DNA from: an uncultured Clostridia bacterium
GTDB lineage: Bacteria; Bacillota; Clostridia; Christensenellales; Borkfalkiaceae
Direction: 5' to 3'
Length of the DNA: 64,000 nt
NCBI GenBank assembly: GCA_944368775.1
Contig: CALVXB010000004.1
Span: forward strand, 1 to 64,000
The notes beneath the pieces are model-generated. The model worked only from the letters and a program-made list of their open reading frames with translations. It did no database searches and was not told where the DNA came from. A program made the translations under genes and the position numbers. Positions 17,752 to 27,703 of this stretch are shown here, one piece after another (the stretch's first letter is position 1; each line of letters begins with the position of its first letter).

Positions 17752-17798
17752 ATCTGATAATTTCCTCCGTTGCTTTCGTGTGATTGCTTTTCCCCTCT

Positions 17799-17827
17799 AT
17801 TTTATACTATTTTGCCGCAAAAAGCAA
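17799..17827 (-). promoter_or_regulatory. Sigma-A promoter of the MalK-like gene
   Basis: Minus-strand TTGCTT (17827-17822), 17-nt spacer, TAAAAT (17804-17799). Confidence 0.5.
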
Positions 17828-17932
17828 CGGAGAATGGCCACAATTTTTGGGAGGAATTGTATCGATTTTGCCCAAGGAGCCGCGCCTTCCCCTCCCGCTG
17901 CCGCCGCGGCCGCCCGAAGGGGGCGCGAACGC

Positions 17933-17961
17933 TTGTGTTTTGCGCGCGCATCTGCTATAAT
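17933..17961 (+). promoter_or_regulatory. Sigma-A promoter of argF
   Basis: TTGTGT (17933-17938), 17-nt spacer, TATAAT (17956-17961), giving a leader of about 75 nt before ATG 18043. Confidence 0.6.
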
Positions 17962-18042
17962 GAACGTACGCTGGGACTTTTCCGGCGCGCGCATCCCCGC
18001 AGGCGGGGCAAACCGACGCGCGCGCCGCCCGCGCCGACCGAT

Positions 18043-18993
18043 ATGGACATCAATAAATACGATCCGAAATTCAAACTGCGCCGCCGCGACCTGCTCGGCC
18101 TGAGCGATCTGACGAGCGAGGAGATCTTTGAGCTGCTGTACGCCGCCAAGGCGATGAAAAAGAAGTTCCGCGTGCGCGAAAACAGCACCATTTTGCGCGG
18201 CAAGACGGTGGCGCTGCTGTTCGGCAGCGCGTCTACCCGCACGCGCGTCTCCTTTGAGATGGGCATCCGCCAGATGGGCGGCGACTACCTCTACCTCTCC
18301 AAAGACGAGACGCAGCTCTCGCGCGGCGAGTCGCTCAAAGACACCGCCGCCATGCTGGGGCGGTACGGCCTCTCTGCGGTGGTGCTGCGCTCCTTTACCG
18401 AGGCGCAGACGCACGAGTTCGCCTCGTACAGCGAAATCCCCGTCATCAACGGCATCACCGAGGCCTCGCACCCGCTGCAGATCCTCTCCGACCTGTTCAC
18501 CGTTTGGGAGGTGAAGGGGCGGCTGGATAACCTCAAACTCGCCTACATCGGCGACGGCAACAACATCGCCAACTCGCTGATCATGGGCTGCTCGAAGGTG
18601 AACATGGACGTGGCGATCGCCAGCCCGCACGGCTACAGCCCGGCGCGCGCGGTCGTCGAGCGGGCGATGCAGTACGGCGACGTGCTGATCACCGACGACG
18701 TGGCGGCCGCCGTGCGCGGCGCGGACGTCGTGTACACGGACGTGTTCATCTCCATGAACGAGGAGGACGACGCCGAAAAGAAGCGCATCCTCTCCCGCTA
18801 CCGCGTGACCGAAGAGGTGATGCGCCTCGCCAAGCCGGACGCCGTGTTCATGCACTGCATGCCCGTGCGCCGCGGCGAGGAAGTGACGGCGGAAGTGGTG
18901 GACGGACCGCAGTCGATCTGCTACGACCAGGCGGAAAACCGCCTGCACCTGAACAAGGCGGCGCTCGCGCTGCTCGTGCGCGAACAAAACTGA
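18043..18993 (+). CDS. argF: Ornithine carbamoyltransferase
   Basis: 316 residues. Converts ornithine and carbamoyl phosphate to citrulline. Carbamoyl-phosphate loop SASTRTRVSFE near residue 65, the HPLQILSDLFT motif in the middle and the ornithine-loop HCMPVRRGEEV near residue 275 (usual HCLP). ATG 18043 is chosen because it gives the normal N-terminus and follows the promoter; an upstream open stretch back to 17770 crosses the promoter. No clear ribosome site precedes the start (CCGACCGAT), unusual in this window. Stands alone; other arginine genes are not nearby, so a catabolic or anabolic role is undecided. Confidence 0.93.
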   Translation: MDINKYDPKFKLRRRDLLGLSDLTSEEIFELLYAAKAMKKKFRVRENSTILRGKTVALLFGSASTRTRVSFEMGIRQMGGDYLYLSKDETQLSRGESLKDTAAMLGRYGLSAVVLRSFTEAQTHEFASYSEIPVINGITEASHPLQILSDLFTVWEVKGRLDNLKLAYIGDGNNIANSLIMGCSKVNMDVAIASPHGYSPARAVVERAMQYGDVLITDDVAAAVRGADVVYTDVFISMNEEDDAEKKRILSRYRVTEEVMRLAKPDAVFMHCMPVRRGEEVTAEVVDGPQSICYDQAENRLHLNKAALALLVREQN

Positions 18994-19002
18994 CACGCGA
19001 AA

Positions 19003-19042
19003 GCCCCGCCTTGCGCACGGCGCAAGGCGGGGCGGCTTTTTT
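19003..19042 (+). terminator. Terminator after argF
   Basis: 14-bp stem (19003-19016 with 19020-19033), loop ACG, then GGCTTTTTT. Confidence 0.9.
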
Positions 19043-19092
19043 ATAAAATTTTTGAAAGCTGCGGGCGCGCTTCGCGCCCGAGAGAGGTGACT

Positions 19093-20379
19093 ATGGCGAC
19101 GGAAATAAACTTCGAGGACCAATTTGAAGAGTGCGTGCAAAGCATCGCGCGCATGGTGCGCATCGACAGCGCGCAGCAGCCCGCGCTGCCCGGCAAGCCC
19201 TTCGGCGAGGGGGCGGCGGAGGCGCTGGGCGCCTTTTTGCAGATGGCCGAGCGCTTCGGCTTTGCGACGCGCAACTACGACAACTACATCGGCGAGGCGA
19301 TCTTCGGCAGCGGCGAGCCGTTTGCCGTGCTCTGCCACCTCGACGTGGTGCCCGCGGGCGGCGGCTGGACGCACCCGCCCTTCGGCGGCGAAATAGCGGA
19401 CGGCAAGCTGTACGGCCGCGGCACCATGGACGACAAGGGCCCCGCCGTCATCTGCCTGTATTGTTTGAAGGCGCTCAAAGAGGCGGGCTTTGCGCCCAAG
19501 CGCACCGTCAAGCTGATCGTCGGCTGCAACGAGGAGAGCGGCTGGGCGTGCATCGACCACTACAACGCGTGCGCCGAGATGCCCAAAGAGGGCTTTACGC
19601 CGGACGCGGACTTCCCCGTCATCTACGCGGAGAAGGGCATCTTGCACGTGCGCTTCGACTACCCGCTGCAAGATGCGCCCTTTGCGGCACTTGCGGCGGG
19701 CGAGCGGGCGAACATGGTGTGCGACTACGCCCGCGCCGAGGGCGCCGCCTTCGACGCCGCGCGTGCCGCGCGCTACGGCGTGCGCGAGGAGGGCGCGTTC
19801 GTCGCCGCGCGCGGCGTGTCTGCCCACGCCTCCACCCCCGCAGCGGGCGTCAACGCGCTGGAAAAGCTGCTGCGCTACTTTGCGGAGGAACATGAAGGGG
19901 TCGCGCGCGCCGTCTGTGACCTCTTCGACGACCGCGCGCATTTGCGCGATCTGCACGACGAGAGCGGCCCGCTCACCTTATCGCCCAACCTCGCCGCCTA
20001 CGAGAACGGGGTGCTCTCCGTCACGGCGGACATCCGCTACCCCGCGACCATGCGCCGCGAAGAGATCCTCGCTAAGCTGGATACCCTGGGCACGGCGTAC
20101 ACCCCCCTGCACGAGCAGGCGCCGCTGTTCAACGACAAAAAGGGCAAGCTCATCTCCACCCTGCGGCGGGTGTACGAGCAGGAGACGGGCGCGCCCTGCG
20201 AGCCCATCGCCATCGGCGGCGGCACCTACGCGCGCGCCCTGCAAAACGGCGCGGCGTTCGGCCCCGAGTTCCCCGGCGAGCCCTCGACCATCCACCAGAA
20301 GGACGAGTACATCTCCCTCGAAAATATCCGCCGCCTGCTGCGCATCTACGGCGCGGCCATCCGCGCGCTGACCGAGTAA
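19093..20379 (+). CDS. pepV: M20-family dipeptidase, PepV/Sapep type
   Basis: 428 residues from ATG 19093, with GAGAGG upstream; a GTG two codons earlier is possible. Di-zinc M20 ligands are visible: CHLDVVPAG (His and Asp), GRGTMDDKGP (bridging Asp, catalytic Asp), CNEESGW (general-base Glu pair). The ending IGGGTYARAL and EPSTIHQKDEYISLENI with the last zinc His are typical of PepV. Releases amino acids from dipeptides in the cytoplasm. Separate transcription unit after the argF terminator, though its own promoter is not obvious. Confidence 0.88.
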   Translation: MATEINFEDQFEECVQSIARMVRIDSAQQPALPGKPFGEGAAEALGAFLQMAERFGFATRNYDNYIGEAIFGSGEPFAVLCHLDVVPAGGGWTHPPFGGEIADGKLYGRGTMDDKGPAVICLYCLKALKEAGFAPKRTVKLIVGCNEESGWACIDHYNACAEMPKEGFTPDADFPVIYAEKGILHVRFDYPLQDAPFAALAAGERANMVCDYARAEGAAFDAARAARYGVREEGAFVAARGVSAHASTPAAGVNALEKLLRYFAEEHEGVARAVCDLFDDRAHLRDLHDESGPLTLSPNLAAYENGVLSVTADIRYPATMRREEILAKLDTLGTAYTPLHEQAPLFNDKKGKLISTLRRVYEQETGAPCEPIAIGGGTYARALQNGAAFGPEFPGEPSTIHQKDEYISLENIRRLLRIYGAAIRALTE

Positions 20380-20407
20380 AACCATTCAAAGATCTGAAAA
20401 AATACAG

Positions 20408-20450
20408 GCGGCGCGCGCCCCGCAGACTGCGGGGCGCGCGCCGTATTTTT
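20408..20450 (+). terminator. Terminator after pepV-like gene
   Basis: Very long GC stem (20410-20425 with 20427-20442) followed by GTATTTTT. Immediately precedes the end of the convergent plsC-like gene. Confidence 0.8.
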
Positions 20451-20458
20451 GAAGGATG

Positions 20459-21454
20459 TCAGGCGTTTTCGGGCAGCGGCTCGTCGGCGTACTCCTCCGC
20501 CGCGGCGCGCTCCTTGGGCTGCTTTGCGCGCGGCTGCTTGACGCGGCGGGCGGGCTTTTCCTCCTCCGGCTTGGCGGGCGCGGGCGTGACGGAAGCGGGC
20601 GCGGCCGCAGACGCGGCGCGGGCGGGGGAGCCTTCCGCCCCCTCTGCCAAAACGTAGTCGGCGGCGCGCACCTCTTTGCCGTAGCAGGCGTTGCCCGCGG
20701 CGCGCATCGCCTCGAACACGGCTGCGGAGAGCGCCTGCGTGCGCTCGTGCAGGGTGCCGCTTTCGGGCGGGGGCGGCTGCACGGCGGGCAGGATGTGTAC
20801 GATCACCTTTTTGGGGAGGTGGAAGAAGGTGCGCAGGCGGGTCTTGCGGAACTCGATGAAGAGGGGCAGCACGGGCACGCCCGCCTTGACGGCGCAGTGG
20901 AAGGCACCCGCCTGAAAGGGGCGCAGCCGCTCGTACTGCGGCCAAAGGGCGTGTTCGGGATAAAAGTTGACGATCTTCCCCCGTTCCACGAGGGCGGAGA
21001 CGGCCTCTTGCAGCCGCTTCATATCCGCGAAGCGGGTGCCGACGGGCAAAAAGCCGCCCGCCTTGAAGATGCGGCCCAGCTCTCCCTTTTTGAGCAGATA
21101 GTACGAGCCGGTGTGAAAGGTGCGGAAGGCGCCGAGGGCGTTTTTGACCATTAGCGTATCCAGCGTGTGCACGTGGTTGCACACGGAGATCGCCCCGCAG
21201 CCGCGCAGCGCGCGCAAGTTCTCCTTGCCCACCACGCGCGCGCCCTGCGCAAACCAGGTGACGAGCGGCCCCGCCGCCGCGACGACGGACAGCACGACGG
21301 CGCGCCGCACCCGCTCGAGCGGGCGGCGCGGGAGATATTCGTACCCCTTGTCGATGTCGAGCGCGTCGAAGGTGCGGTGCTTTTCGTTCATGTCGGTGGC
21401 AAATTGCCCCTGCTTTTCCAGCGCAGCCTGCCGCGCGCGCAGTTTTTTTGTCAT
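20459..21454 (-). CDS. plsC: Lysophospholipid acyltransferase (PlsC-like)
   Basis: 331 residues. The acyltransferase core has the catalytic HX4D motif in NHVHTLDT and the second block NFYPEHALWP in place of the common FPEG, with the phosphate-binding VGTR motif (GGFLPVGTRF) between. One hydrophobic helix at about 50-70 anchors it to the membrane. By family it acylates 1-acyl-glycerol-3-phosphate to phosphatidic acid. The last 85 residues are a low-complexity Ala/Pro/Lys/Glu tail not seen in standard PlsC. Start ATG 21454 has a GCGGAG site. Own promoter; convergent with the pepV-like gene. Confidence 0.85.
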   Translation of the reverse strand: MTKKLRARQAALEKQGQFATDMNEKHRTFDALDIDKGYEYLPRRPLERVRRAVVLSVVAAAGPLVTWFAQGARVVGKENLRALRGCGAISVCNHVHTLDTLMVKNALGAFRTFHTGSYYLLKKGELGRIFKAGGFLPVGTRFADMKRLQEAVSALVERGKIVNFYPEHALWPQYERLRPFQAGAFHCAVKAGVPVLPLFIEFRKTRLRTFFHLPKKVIVHILPAVQPPPPESGTLHERTQALSAAVFEAMRAAGNACYGKEVRAADYVLAEGAEGSPARAASAAAPASVTPAPAKPEEEKPARRVKQPRAKQPKERAAAEEYADEPLPENA

Positions 21455-21487
21455 AAGACGCTCCGCTTTGTCATTGCTTTCTATTAC

Positions 21488-21516
21488 ATTATACCACGCC
21501 GCTTTCCTTTATGCAA
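21488..21516 (-). promoter_or_regulatory. Sigma-A promoter of the plsC-like gene
   Basis: Minus-strand TTGCAT (21516-21511), 17-nt spacer, TATAAT (21493-21488). Confidence 0.65.
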
Positions 21517-21616
21517 GGGAAGGGCCGCCTGCGCGCAAAAATTTCATGTGCTTTCCATTTCACAGGCCGCCCGGCTCGCCCGGGGTGAGGGCGAACAAGC
21601 GTGGATCGCGCCCATC

Positions 21617-22198
21617 TTACAGGCCGTCCAGCTCGTCTAACGTCAGATTGAAGGCGGGGATAAAGTTTTCCATAAAGTAGCGCAGGCAGGGCAGGTCGCG
21701 CGCGGCGAGGTCTGCCTCGATGCTCTCCTTCGCCTTTTTGAACTCGGCGTTGCCCCCTTTGAGCTCTTCGAGGCACTTGACGTAGGCGGACAGCTTGTCT
21801 GCCGCCTTGACCAGCTTGTACTCGTAGGCAGAAGTGTCCGGGCGGACGTAGGGGGCGAAGGCGGGCGCGAGCGCGGGCGGGAGCATGCCCAGCAGCTTTT
21901 GGCAGGCGATGTCCTCCAGCTCGCCGTAGGCGCCGCGGATCTCGCTGTTGAAGTACTTGATGGGGGTAGGCAGATCCCCCGTCATGACCTCGGCGCTCTC
22001 GTGGTACAGCGCCCAGAGCACCGTCTTCATGACGTCCGGCTTGCCGCCGCAAAGCTCGGTGTCGATGACGGCGAGGGCGTGAGCGAACATCGCCACCTGC
22101 TGGCTGTGTTCCATGATGTTTTCGTCGCGCGCCGAGCGCATGAGCGACCAGCGGCGGATATACTTCATTCTGTCTAAAAACGCGAAAAAGTCGTACAT
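21617..22198 (-). CDS. yfbR: HD-domain 5'-deoxynucleotidase, YfbR family
   Basis: 193 residues from ATG 22198 (AGAGGAAAGGGA upstream). RWSLMRSARDENIMEHSQQVAMFAHALA matches the YfbR hallmark, including Arg-Trp, the metal His of EHS and, further on, ALYHESAEVMTGDLPTPIKY with HE in the HD position. Family members dephosphorylate deoxynucleoside 5'-monophosphates. Its promoter is divergent from the riboswitch-controlled thiT gene. Confidence 0.88.
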   Translation of the reverse strand: MYDFFAFLDRMKYIRRWSLMRSARDENIMEHSQQVAMFAHALAVIDTELCGGKPDVMKTVLWALYHESAEVMTGDLPTPIKYFNSEIRGAYGELEDIACQKLLGMLPPALAPAFAPYVRPDTSAYEYKLVKAADKLSAYVKCLEELKGGNAEFKKAKESIEADLAARDLPCLRYFMENFIPAFNLTLDELDGL

Positions 22199-22226
22199 AT
22201 TCCCTTTCCTCTGTAAACTCCCCTCT

Positions 22227-22255
22227 ATTGTATCATAAAAACCGTTGACTTTCAA
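22227..22255 (-). promoter_or_regulatory. Sigma-A promoter of yfbR
   Basis: Minus-strand TTGAAA (22255-22250), 17-nt spacer, TACAAT (22232-22227). Its -35 box abuts and overlaps the -35 of the thiT promoter by one base. Confidence 0.65.
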
Positions 22256-22273
22256 TCGCTTTTGCTCTATAAT
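22245..22273 (+). promoter_or_regulatory. Sigma-A promoter of the thiT riboswitch leader
   Basis: TTGACT (22245-22250), 17-nt spacer, TATAAT (22268-22273), about 60 nt before the TPP aptamer core. Confidence 0.75.
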
Positions 22274-22330
22274 TGAAAATGCTTCTACGACGCAACCTCT
22301 CCGCAAGGGGAGTTTGTGAATACAACCGCA

Positions 22331-22404
22331 TATCCGCCGGGGGTGCTGTAAAAGGCTGAGATCATACCCTTTGAACCGGACAGGATAATACCTGAACGGG
22401 AGGT
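22331..22404 (+). promoter_or_regulatory. TPP riboswitch (THI element)
   Basis: The conserved aptamer core is present in order: GGGGGTGC (22339-22346), GGCTGAGA (22354-22361), ATACCC, TTTGAACCGGA (22370-22380), GGATAATACCTG (22383-22394) and CGGGAGG (22397-22403). A small hairpin CTCCGCAAGGGGAG sits just upstream. An intrinsic terminator follows at 22421-22448, and the segment CGGTTC (22415-22420) next to it can pair with GAACCG (22373-22378) inside the aptamer, suggesting transcription attenuation. TPP binding is expected to switch off thiT. Confidence 0.95.
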
Positions 22405-22420
22405 TTCAAAGTTACGGTTC

Positions 22421-22448
22421 GGCACGCCCTATGGGCGCGCCTTTTTTT
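22421..22448 (+). terminator. Riboswitch-linked attenuator
   Basis: Hairpin GGCACGCCC-TAT-GGGCGCGCC (one A-C mismatch) followed by seven T, ending 34 nt before the thiT start codon. Part of the TPP expression platform. Confidence 0.8.
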
Positions 22449-22482
22449 GACGCTGCGCGGCGGACACAACAAAGGAGGTTTT

Positions 22483-23679
22483 ATGTCTCTCAATCTGCTC
22501 GCCGCCTACGTCGGCACGACGGAGACGCCCGAAGGCGAAACGCTGTACAACTACAGCGATATCTGGACGTCTTATGCGAAGGATGCGTTGGCAAGCGTCT
22601 TTACCTGGCTGGTCATCGCCGCGCTGGTCATCGCCCTCGCCGTCGGCATCTTCGTCCGCGTGAAGAAGCCCGACTTCTTCCGCACCTACGTCAAATACGC
22701 CGTGACCGTCGGCGTCGGCATGACCGTCGCCATCCTGACCGCGCTGCTCGCCCTCGAGTTCTATGACATGATCGAAAGCGGCGCGCTGTTCGACCTCGTG
22801 CTCTGGCCGACCGTCGCGCTGGGCGCCGCCGTCATCCTCGGCATCGCGGCCAGCTATGTCGCGAGCCTGTACTCGCGCAAGGCATTCAAGGCGACGCTCA
22901 TCACCAGCATCTCCGTCTGTGCGGCGGCGCTGATCGCCCTCTTTGTATGCCTGTGCATCTACTTCGACTCGGGCGCTGCGGCCGAAAACAACGGCGTCTC
23001 GCAGGAATCGGTAAACAACCTCGCCCTGTACCTCTCGACGGCGGGTCTCGTCGTCGTCATCGGCGTGCTGACCTTTTTGCTCGGCCGCAACGAAAAAAAG
23101 GGTTTCGACTCGCGCACCATCTCTTACGCGGCCATCTGCATCGCGATGAGCTTCGCCCTCTCTTACCTCAAACTTTGGGAGATGCCGCAGGGCGGCTCCG
23201 TCACGCTGGCGAGCCTGCTGCCGCTGATGCTCTTTTCCTACATGTTCGGCGTCAAAAAAGGTGTATTTGCCGGGCTGATCTACGGCATTTTGCAGACGGT
23301 GCAAGACCCCTGGCTGATCCACCCCGCACAGTTTTTGCTCGACTACCCCGTCGCCTTTGCGGCGATCGGCCTGACCGGCATGTTCCGCTCTGTGCGCGCC
23401 TTCAACGGCAAGCCGCAGCTCGCCTTCGCGCTCGGCGGCATCATCGCGTCTGTGCTGCGCTATATCTCGCACATCTTTTCGGGCGTGTTCGCCTTTTCTG
23501 AATATTCGACGAGCGACAACGTATGGCTGTACAGCCTCGGTTACAATTCCTTCGTGTTCGTCGACATCGCGATCGTCATCGTGATCGGCATCTTCGTGCT
23601 CTCCTCTGCATCCTTCCGATCCCTCATCGACCGCAATTCCGTCCCCGCCGACAATACGGCAAAAGCGACAAAAGAATAA
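22483..23679 (+). CDS. thiT: ThiT-type thiamine transporter with a ~200-residue N-terminal membrane extension
   Basis: 398 residues from ATG 22483 (AAAGGAGG 22471-22478). The C-terminal half, from about residue 210, is a ThiT ECF S-component: SYLKLWEMPQGGSVTLASLLP and GILQTVQDPWLIHPAQFLLDY carry the thiamine-contacting Trp/Tyr/His/Asn-rich loops. Normal ThiT is about 180-200 residues; here an extra N-terminal block with about four membrane helices (VFTWLVIAALVIALAVGIFV, then three more) precedes it. Imports thiamine through a shared ECF energy-coupling module encoded elsewhere. The TPP riboswitch directly upstream independently confirms the substrate. Confidence 0.9.
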   Translation: MSLNLLAAYVGTTETPEGETLYNYSDIWTSYAKDALASVFTWLVIAALVIALAVGIFVRVKKPDFFRTYVKYAVTVGVGMTVAILTALLALEFYDMIESGALFDLVLWPTVALGAAVILGIAASYVASLYSRKAFKATLITSISVCAAALIALFVCLCIYFDSGAAAENNGVSQESVNNLALYLSTAGLVVVIGVLTFLLGRNEKKGFDSRTISYAAICIAMSFALSYLKLWEMPQGGSVTLASLLPLMLFSYMFGVKKGVFAGLIYGILQTVQDPWLIHPAQFLLDYPVAFAAIGLTGMFRSVRAFNGKPQLAFALGGIIASVLRYISHIFSGVFAFSEYSTSDNVWLYSLGYNSFVFVDIAIVIVIGIFVLSSASFRSLIDRNSVPADNTAKATKE

Positions 23680-23708
23680 CGACCATCCCACCCATACCCA
23701 CTTTATAA

Positions 23709-23745
23709 AGCCGCGGCGCACTCTGTGCGCCGCGGCTCCTTTTTG
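23709..23745 (+). terminator. Terminator after thiT
   Basis: 12-bp stem (23709-23720 with 23726-23737), CTCTG loop, then CCTTTTTG. Confidence 0.85.
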
Positions 23746-23761
23746 CCTTTCTTATCTCTTA

Positions 23762-24661
23762 TCACTGCATATTACCTTCGTCGTAGCCGTACTCCTTCAA
23801 GAGGTTGGCCTTGTCGCGCCAGTCGTCCTTGACCTTGACGTACGCCGTCAAAAACACCTTACAGCCCAAAAAGGCCTCCATCGACTTGCGGGCGCGCGAG
23901 AGAGTCTCCTTTAAGGCGCTGCCCTGCTTGCCGATGATGATCGCCTTGTGGTTTGCCTTTTCGCAGATGATGTCGAGGTCGACGTCGCAGATATTCCCCT
24001 CCTCCCGCTTTTGGAACTTGTTGACGAGCACGGCGACGCCGTGGGGGATCTCCTTGTCGTATTGCAGCAAGATCTTTTCGCGCATGATCTCGGCGATCAT
24101 GAACTTTTCGCTCTTGTCCGAGAGGACGTCTTCGGGAAAGAGCGGCTCGCCCTCGGGCAGCATCTCTTCGATCGCCGCGCACAGCTTGCCGATGTTTTTG
24201 CCGCGGCGTGCGGAGACGGGGATGACGTCGCAGTCGACGCCCGCCTCGAACAGCGCCTTGGCGTCGGCGGGGATATTTTCTGCGGGCATGATGTCCGTTT
24301 TGGTATAGGCGATGAGCATTGGCACGCCGAAGGAGAGGTAGTGCTTCATCAGCGAAATATCCTCGTCGGAGACGCCCTTGTGGCCGTCGTGCACATAGAG
24401 GATGAGGTCGACGTCTTTGGCAGAGCTTTCGGCGGTGCGCATCATGCGGTCGGAGAGCGCCGTTTTGGACTTATAGATGCCGGGGGTGTCCGCAAAGACG
24501 ATCTGCGCGCCCTCGGTGTTCAAAATGCCGAGGATGCGGTCGCGCGTGGTCTGCGGCTTGGGGGAGACGATGGCGACCTTTTCCCCCACCAGCACGTTGA
24601 CGAGGGTGCTCTTGCCCGCGTTGGCGCGGCCGATGACCGCGACGGTGCCGCTCTTTTTCAT
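23762..24661 (-). CDS. era: GTPase Era
   Basis: 299 residues. GTP-binding motifs: G1 GRANAGKST (usual GRPNVGKST), G2 with QTTR, G3 DTPG, G4 TKTD (usual NKxD), G5 SAR. The C-terminal KH domain (IIIGKQGSALKETLSRARKSMEAFLG, VKVKDDWRD) binds the 3' end of 16S rRNA. Era is a 30S ribosome assembly factor. ATG 24661 overlaps the ybeY stop by 4 nt, so the two are translationally coupled. The dgkA and cdd genes that often sit between ybeY and era are absent. Confidence 0.97.
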   Translation of the reverse strand: MKKSGTVAVIGRANAGKSTLVNVLVGEKVAIVSPKPQTTRDRILGILNTEGAQIVFADTPGIYKSKTALSDRMMRTAESSAKDVDLILYVHDGHKGVSDEDISLMKHYLSFGVPMLIAYTKTDIMPAENIPADAKALFEAGVDCDVIPVSARRGKNIGKLCAAIEEMLPEGEPLFPEDVLSDKSEKFMIAEIMREKILLQYDKEIPHGVAVLVNKFQKREEGNICDVDLDIICEKANHKAIIIGKQGSALKETLSRARKSMEAFLGCKVFLTAYVKVKDDWRDKANLLKEYGYDEGNMQ

Positions 24662-25134
24662 GCGTCCCTCCCGATGCCCATTTTGGCGAGGATGGCCTCC
24701 TCGCGCGCGCGCATCTGCGCCTTGTCCTCCTCCGTCTCGTGGTCGTAGCCGAGCAGGTGGCAGATGCCGTGCACGGCTAGGTAGTACAGCTCGCGCCGCA
24801 GCGAGTGGCCGTACTCCTCCGCCTGCTCTGCCGCGCGTTCGCGGCAGATGACGACGCTGCCCAAAAAGAGGTTGCCGCCCTCGTCCTCGTCGTAGGGGAA
24901 ATCTGCGCGGCGGATGGCCTTGCCGCGGATGCCGTCGAGGTTGGGGAAGCTGAGCACGTCCGTCACCGCGTCCTTGCCGCGCTCGCGCGCGTTGAGGGCG
25001 CGGATATCCTCCGCGCCGGTAAAGATGAGCTCGGCGGCGAGGGGGGCGTCGCTGTCGACGCCCGCCGCCGCGTACTGCTCGAGCGGGGATACGTCAAAAT
25101 CTTCCTCTTCGCATTCGACGATGAGTTTTGCCAT
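24658..25134 (-). CDS. ybeY: Endoribonuclease YbeY
   Basis: 158 residues with the zinc-binding signature HGICHLLGYDH near the C-terminus and LNARERGKDAVTDVLSFP in the middle. Functions in 16S rRNA 3'-end maturation and ribosome quality control. One nucleotide separates it from the pgpH stop; overlaps era by 4 nt. Part of the conserved phoH-pgpH-ybeY-era block. Confidence 0.96.
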   Translation of the reverse strand: MAKLIVECEEEDFDVSPLEQYAAAGVDSDAPLAAELIFTGAEDIRALNARERGKDAVTDVLSFPNLDGIRGKAIRRADFPYDEDEGGNLFLGSVVICRERAAEQAEEYGHSLRRELYYLAVHGICHLLGYDHETEEDKAQMRAREEAILAKMGIGRDA

Positions 25135-25135
25135 A

Positions 25136-26640
25136 TTACTTTTTATCTCCCGTAGCTTTTTCTTCTTCGCTCTCCTTGCGCTTGAGCTTGAGTTTGGGGT
25201 ACTGCACGCGGCTGTGGTAGACGCCCGTCAGGCAGCTGACGATCGCCTCTTTGATGACGGTCAGGTCGCGCATGGTGATGTCGCACTCGGCGAATTGGTC
25301 GAGGTCGACGCGCTCTTCGATGATCTCGCGCACGGCCGCCTCTACCTTTTCGGGCGAGCGCACGGGCAGCGTGCGGGAGATGGCCTCGCTCGCGTCGCAG
25401 ATCATGACGACGGCGGCGACCTTGGTCTGCGGCTTGGGGCCGCTGTACGAAAATTCTTCGATGTTGACGTCGCCGTCCGACATTTTGAGCGCCTTGGCGT
25501 AGAAGTACTTGACGGGCAGCGTGCCGTGGTGCTGCAAGGCGACGTCCGCCAGAATTTTGGGCAGGCGGCGGGAACGGATGAGATCGTACCCGTCTTTGGC
25601 GTGCGAGCGGATGATATCGACGGACAGCTCGGGCGTCAGCTCGCTGTGCGGGTTGAAGCCGGATTGGTTCTCCGTAAAGTATTCGGGCTGGCGCAGCTTG
25701 CCGACGTCGTGGTAGTAGGCGGCGGCGCGGGCGAGGGCGGTGTCCTCGTCCAGCGCGATGGCGCACGCCTCGGCGAGGTGGGCGACGACGATGCTGTGGT
25801 TGAAGGTACCGAAGGCGTTGTCCTTGAGCTCGCGCATGAGGGGGGCGTCGTGGTCGGTCAGCTCGCGCAGGCGGTAGTCTGTGATGCAGTTGAACAGCGA
25901 CTCGAACACGGGCAGCAGCGCCATGAACAGGACGGCGGAGAGCACGCCCGCTTCCAGCCCGTACAGCAGCAGCCAGAGCAGCTGCAGGCCGCGGTCGTAC
26001 TCGAGGCAGGCGATCATGACGAGGATGGGCACGCACACGGCAAAGCCGGTCAAAAAGGAGAGGATGCGCGTTTTGACCTTGCTGCCGACGAAAATGGCGA
26101 CCATGCCCGCCGAAAAGATGAGCAGCGGCGTGCTGCTGAGCGCGTTCGCGTACGCGTTGATGGCGGGGAAGTTGGAAAAATGGTCGATGGAGTAGAGCAT
26201 CAGCGCGAAGATGATGTTCAAAAAGATGGCGTCTCTGCGGCCGAGCAGCAGCAGCGCGAGCAGCGCGAGCAGGGCGATCGGGCGGGAATAGATGTTGAAG
26301 AACAGCCCGAAAAAGTAGCAGATGACCAGGCAGACGTCCAGCATGAGGAAGATCAGCCAGATGCTCTTGGGTGTGGCGAGCACGCTCTTATCCTCAAAAA
26401 AGTAGTAAAAGTAGACGGTGAGGTAGAGCATGAACAGGCTCGCCGCCAGGTAGATGAGCGTGTTGAAGCCGGAGGCGATGTAGTCGACAAAGCTCTGCCC
26501 CTCGATGTGCAGCGTGTTGATCCAGATAAACAGCACGACCAGCCCCATGAGCAGCACGTAGTTGCCCAAAAAGATCAGGACGCTTTTTATACTTTCTGTC
26601 CTGCCGAAGGACTTGTTGGTTTCGGCGGGGTCTGCGTATC

Positions 26641-26644
<4 letters not shown>
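25136..26644 (-). CDS. pgpH: PgpH/YqfF-like membrane HD phosphodiesterase lacking the external domain
   Basis: 502 residues from ATG 26644, which overlaps the phoH stop (ATGA). About seven hydrophobic segments at residues 25-265, followed by a cytoplasmic HD domain: NHSIVVAHLAEACA, AAAYYHDVGKLRQPEYF (HD pair), DIIRSHAKDGYDL and LQHHGTLPVKYF. PgpH proteins hydrolyse cyclic di-AMP. The usual N-terminal extracytoplasmic 7TMR-HDED domain is absent, so the sensor part is reduced to the membrane helices. A Lys/Glu-rich tail ends the protein. Position between phoH and ybeY is the conserved one. Confidence 0.9.
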
Positions 26645-27630
<986 letters not shown>

Positions 27631-27703
27631 TCTTGCGATCGTTTCCTCTTTCGGCGGCAGCGCCGCCACTCCCCGCCCCCGCAAGGGCGGGCCTTTGCCT
27701 TTG

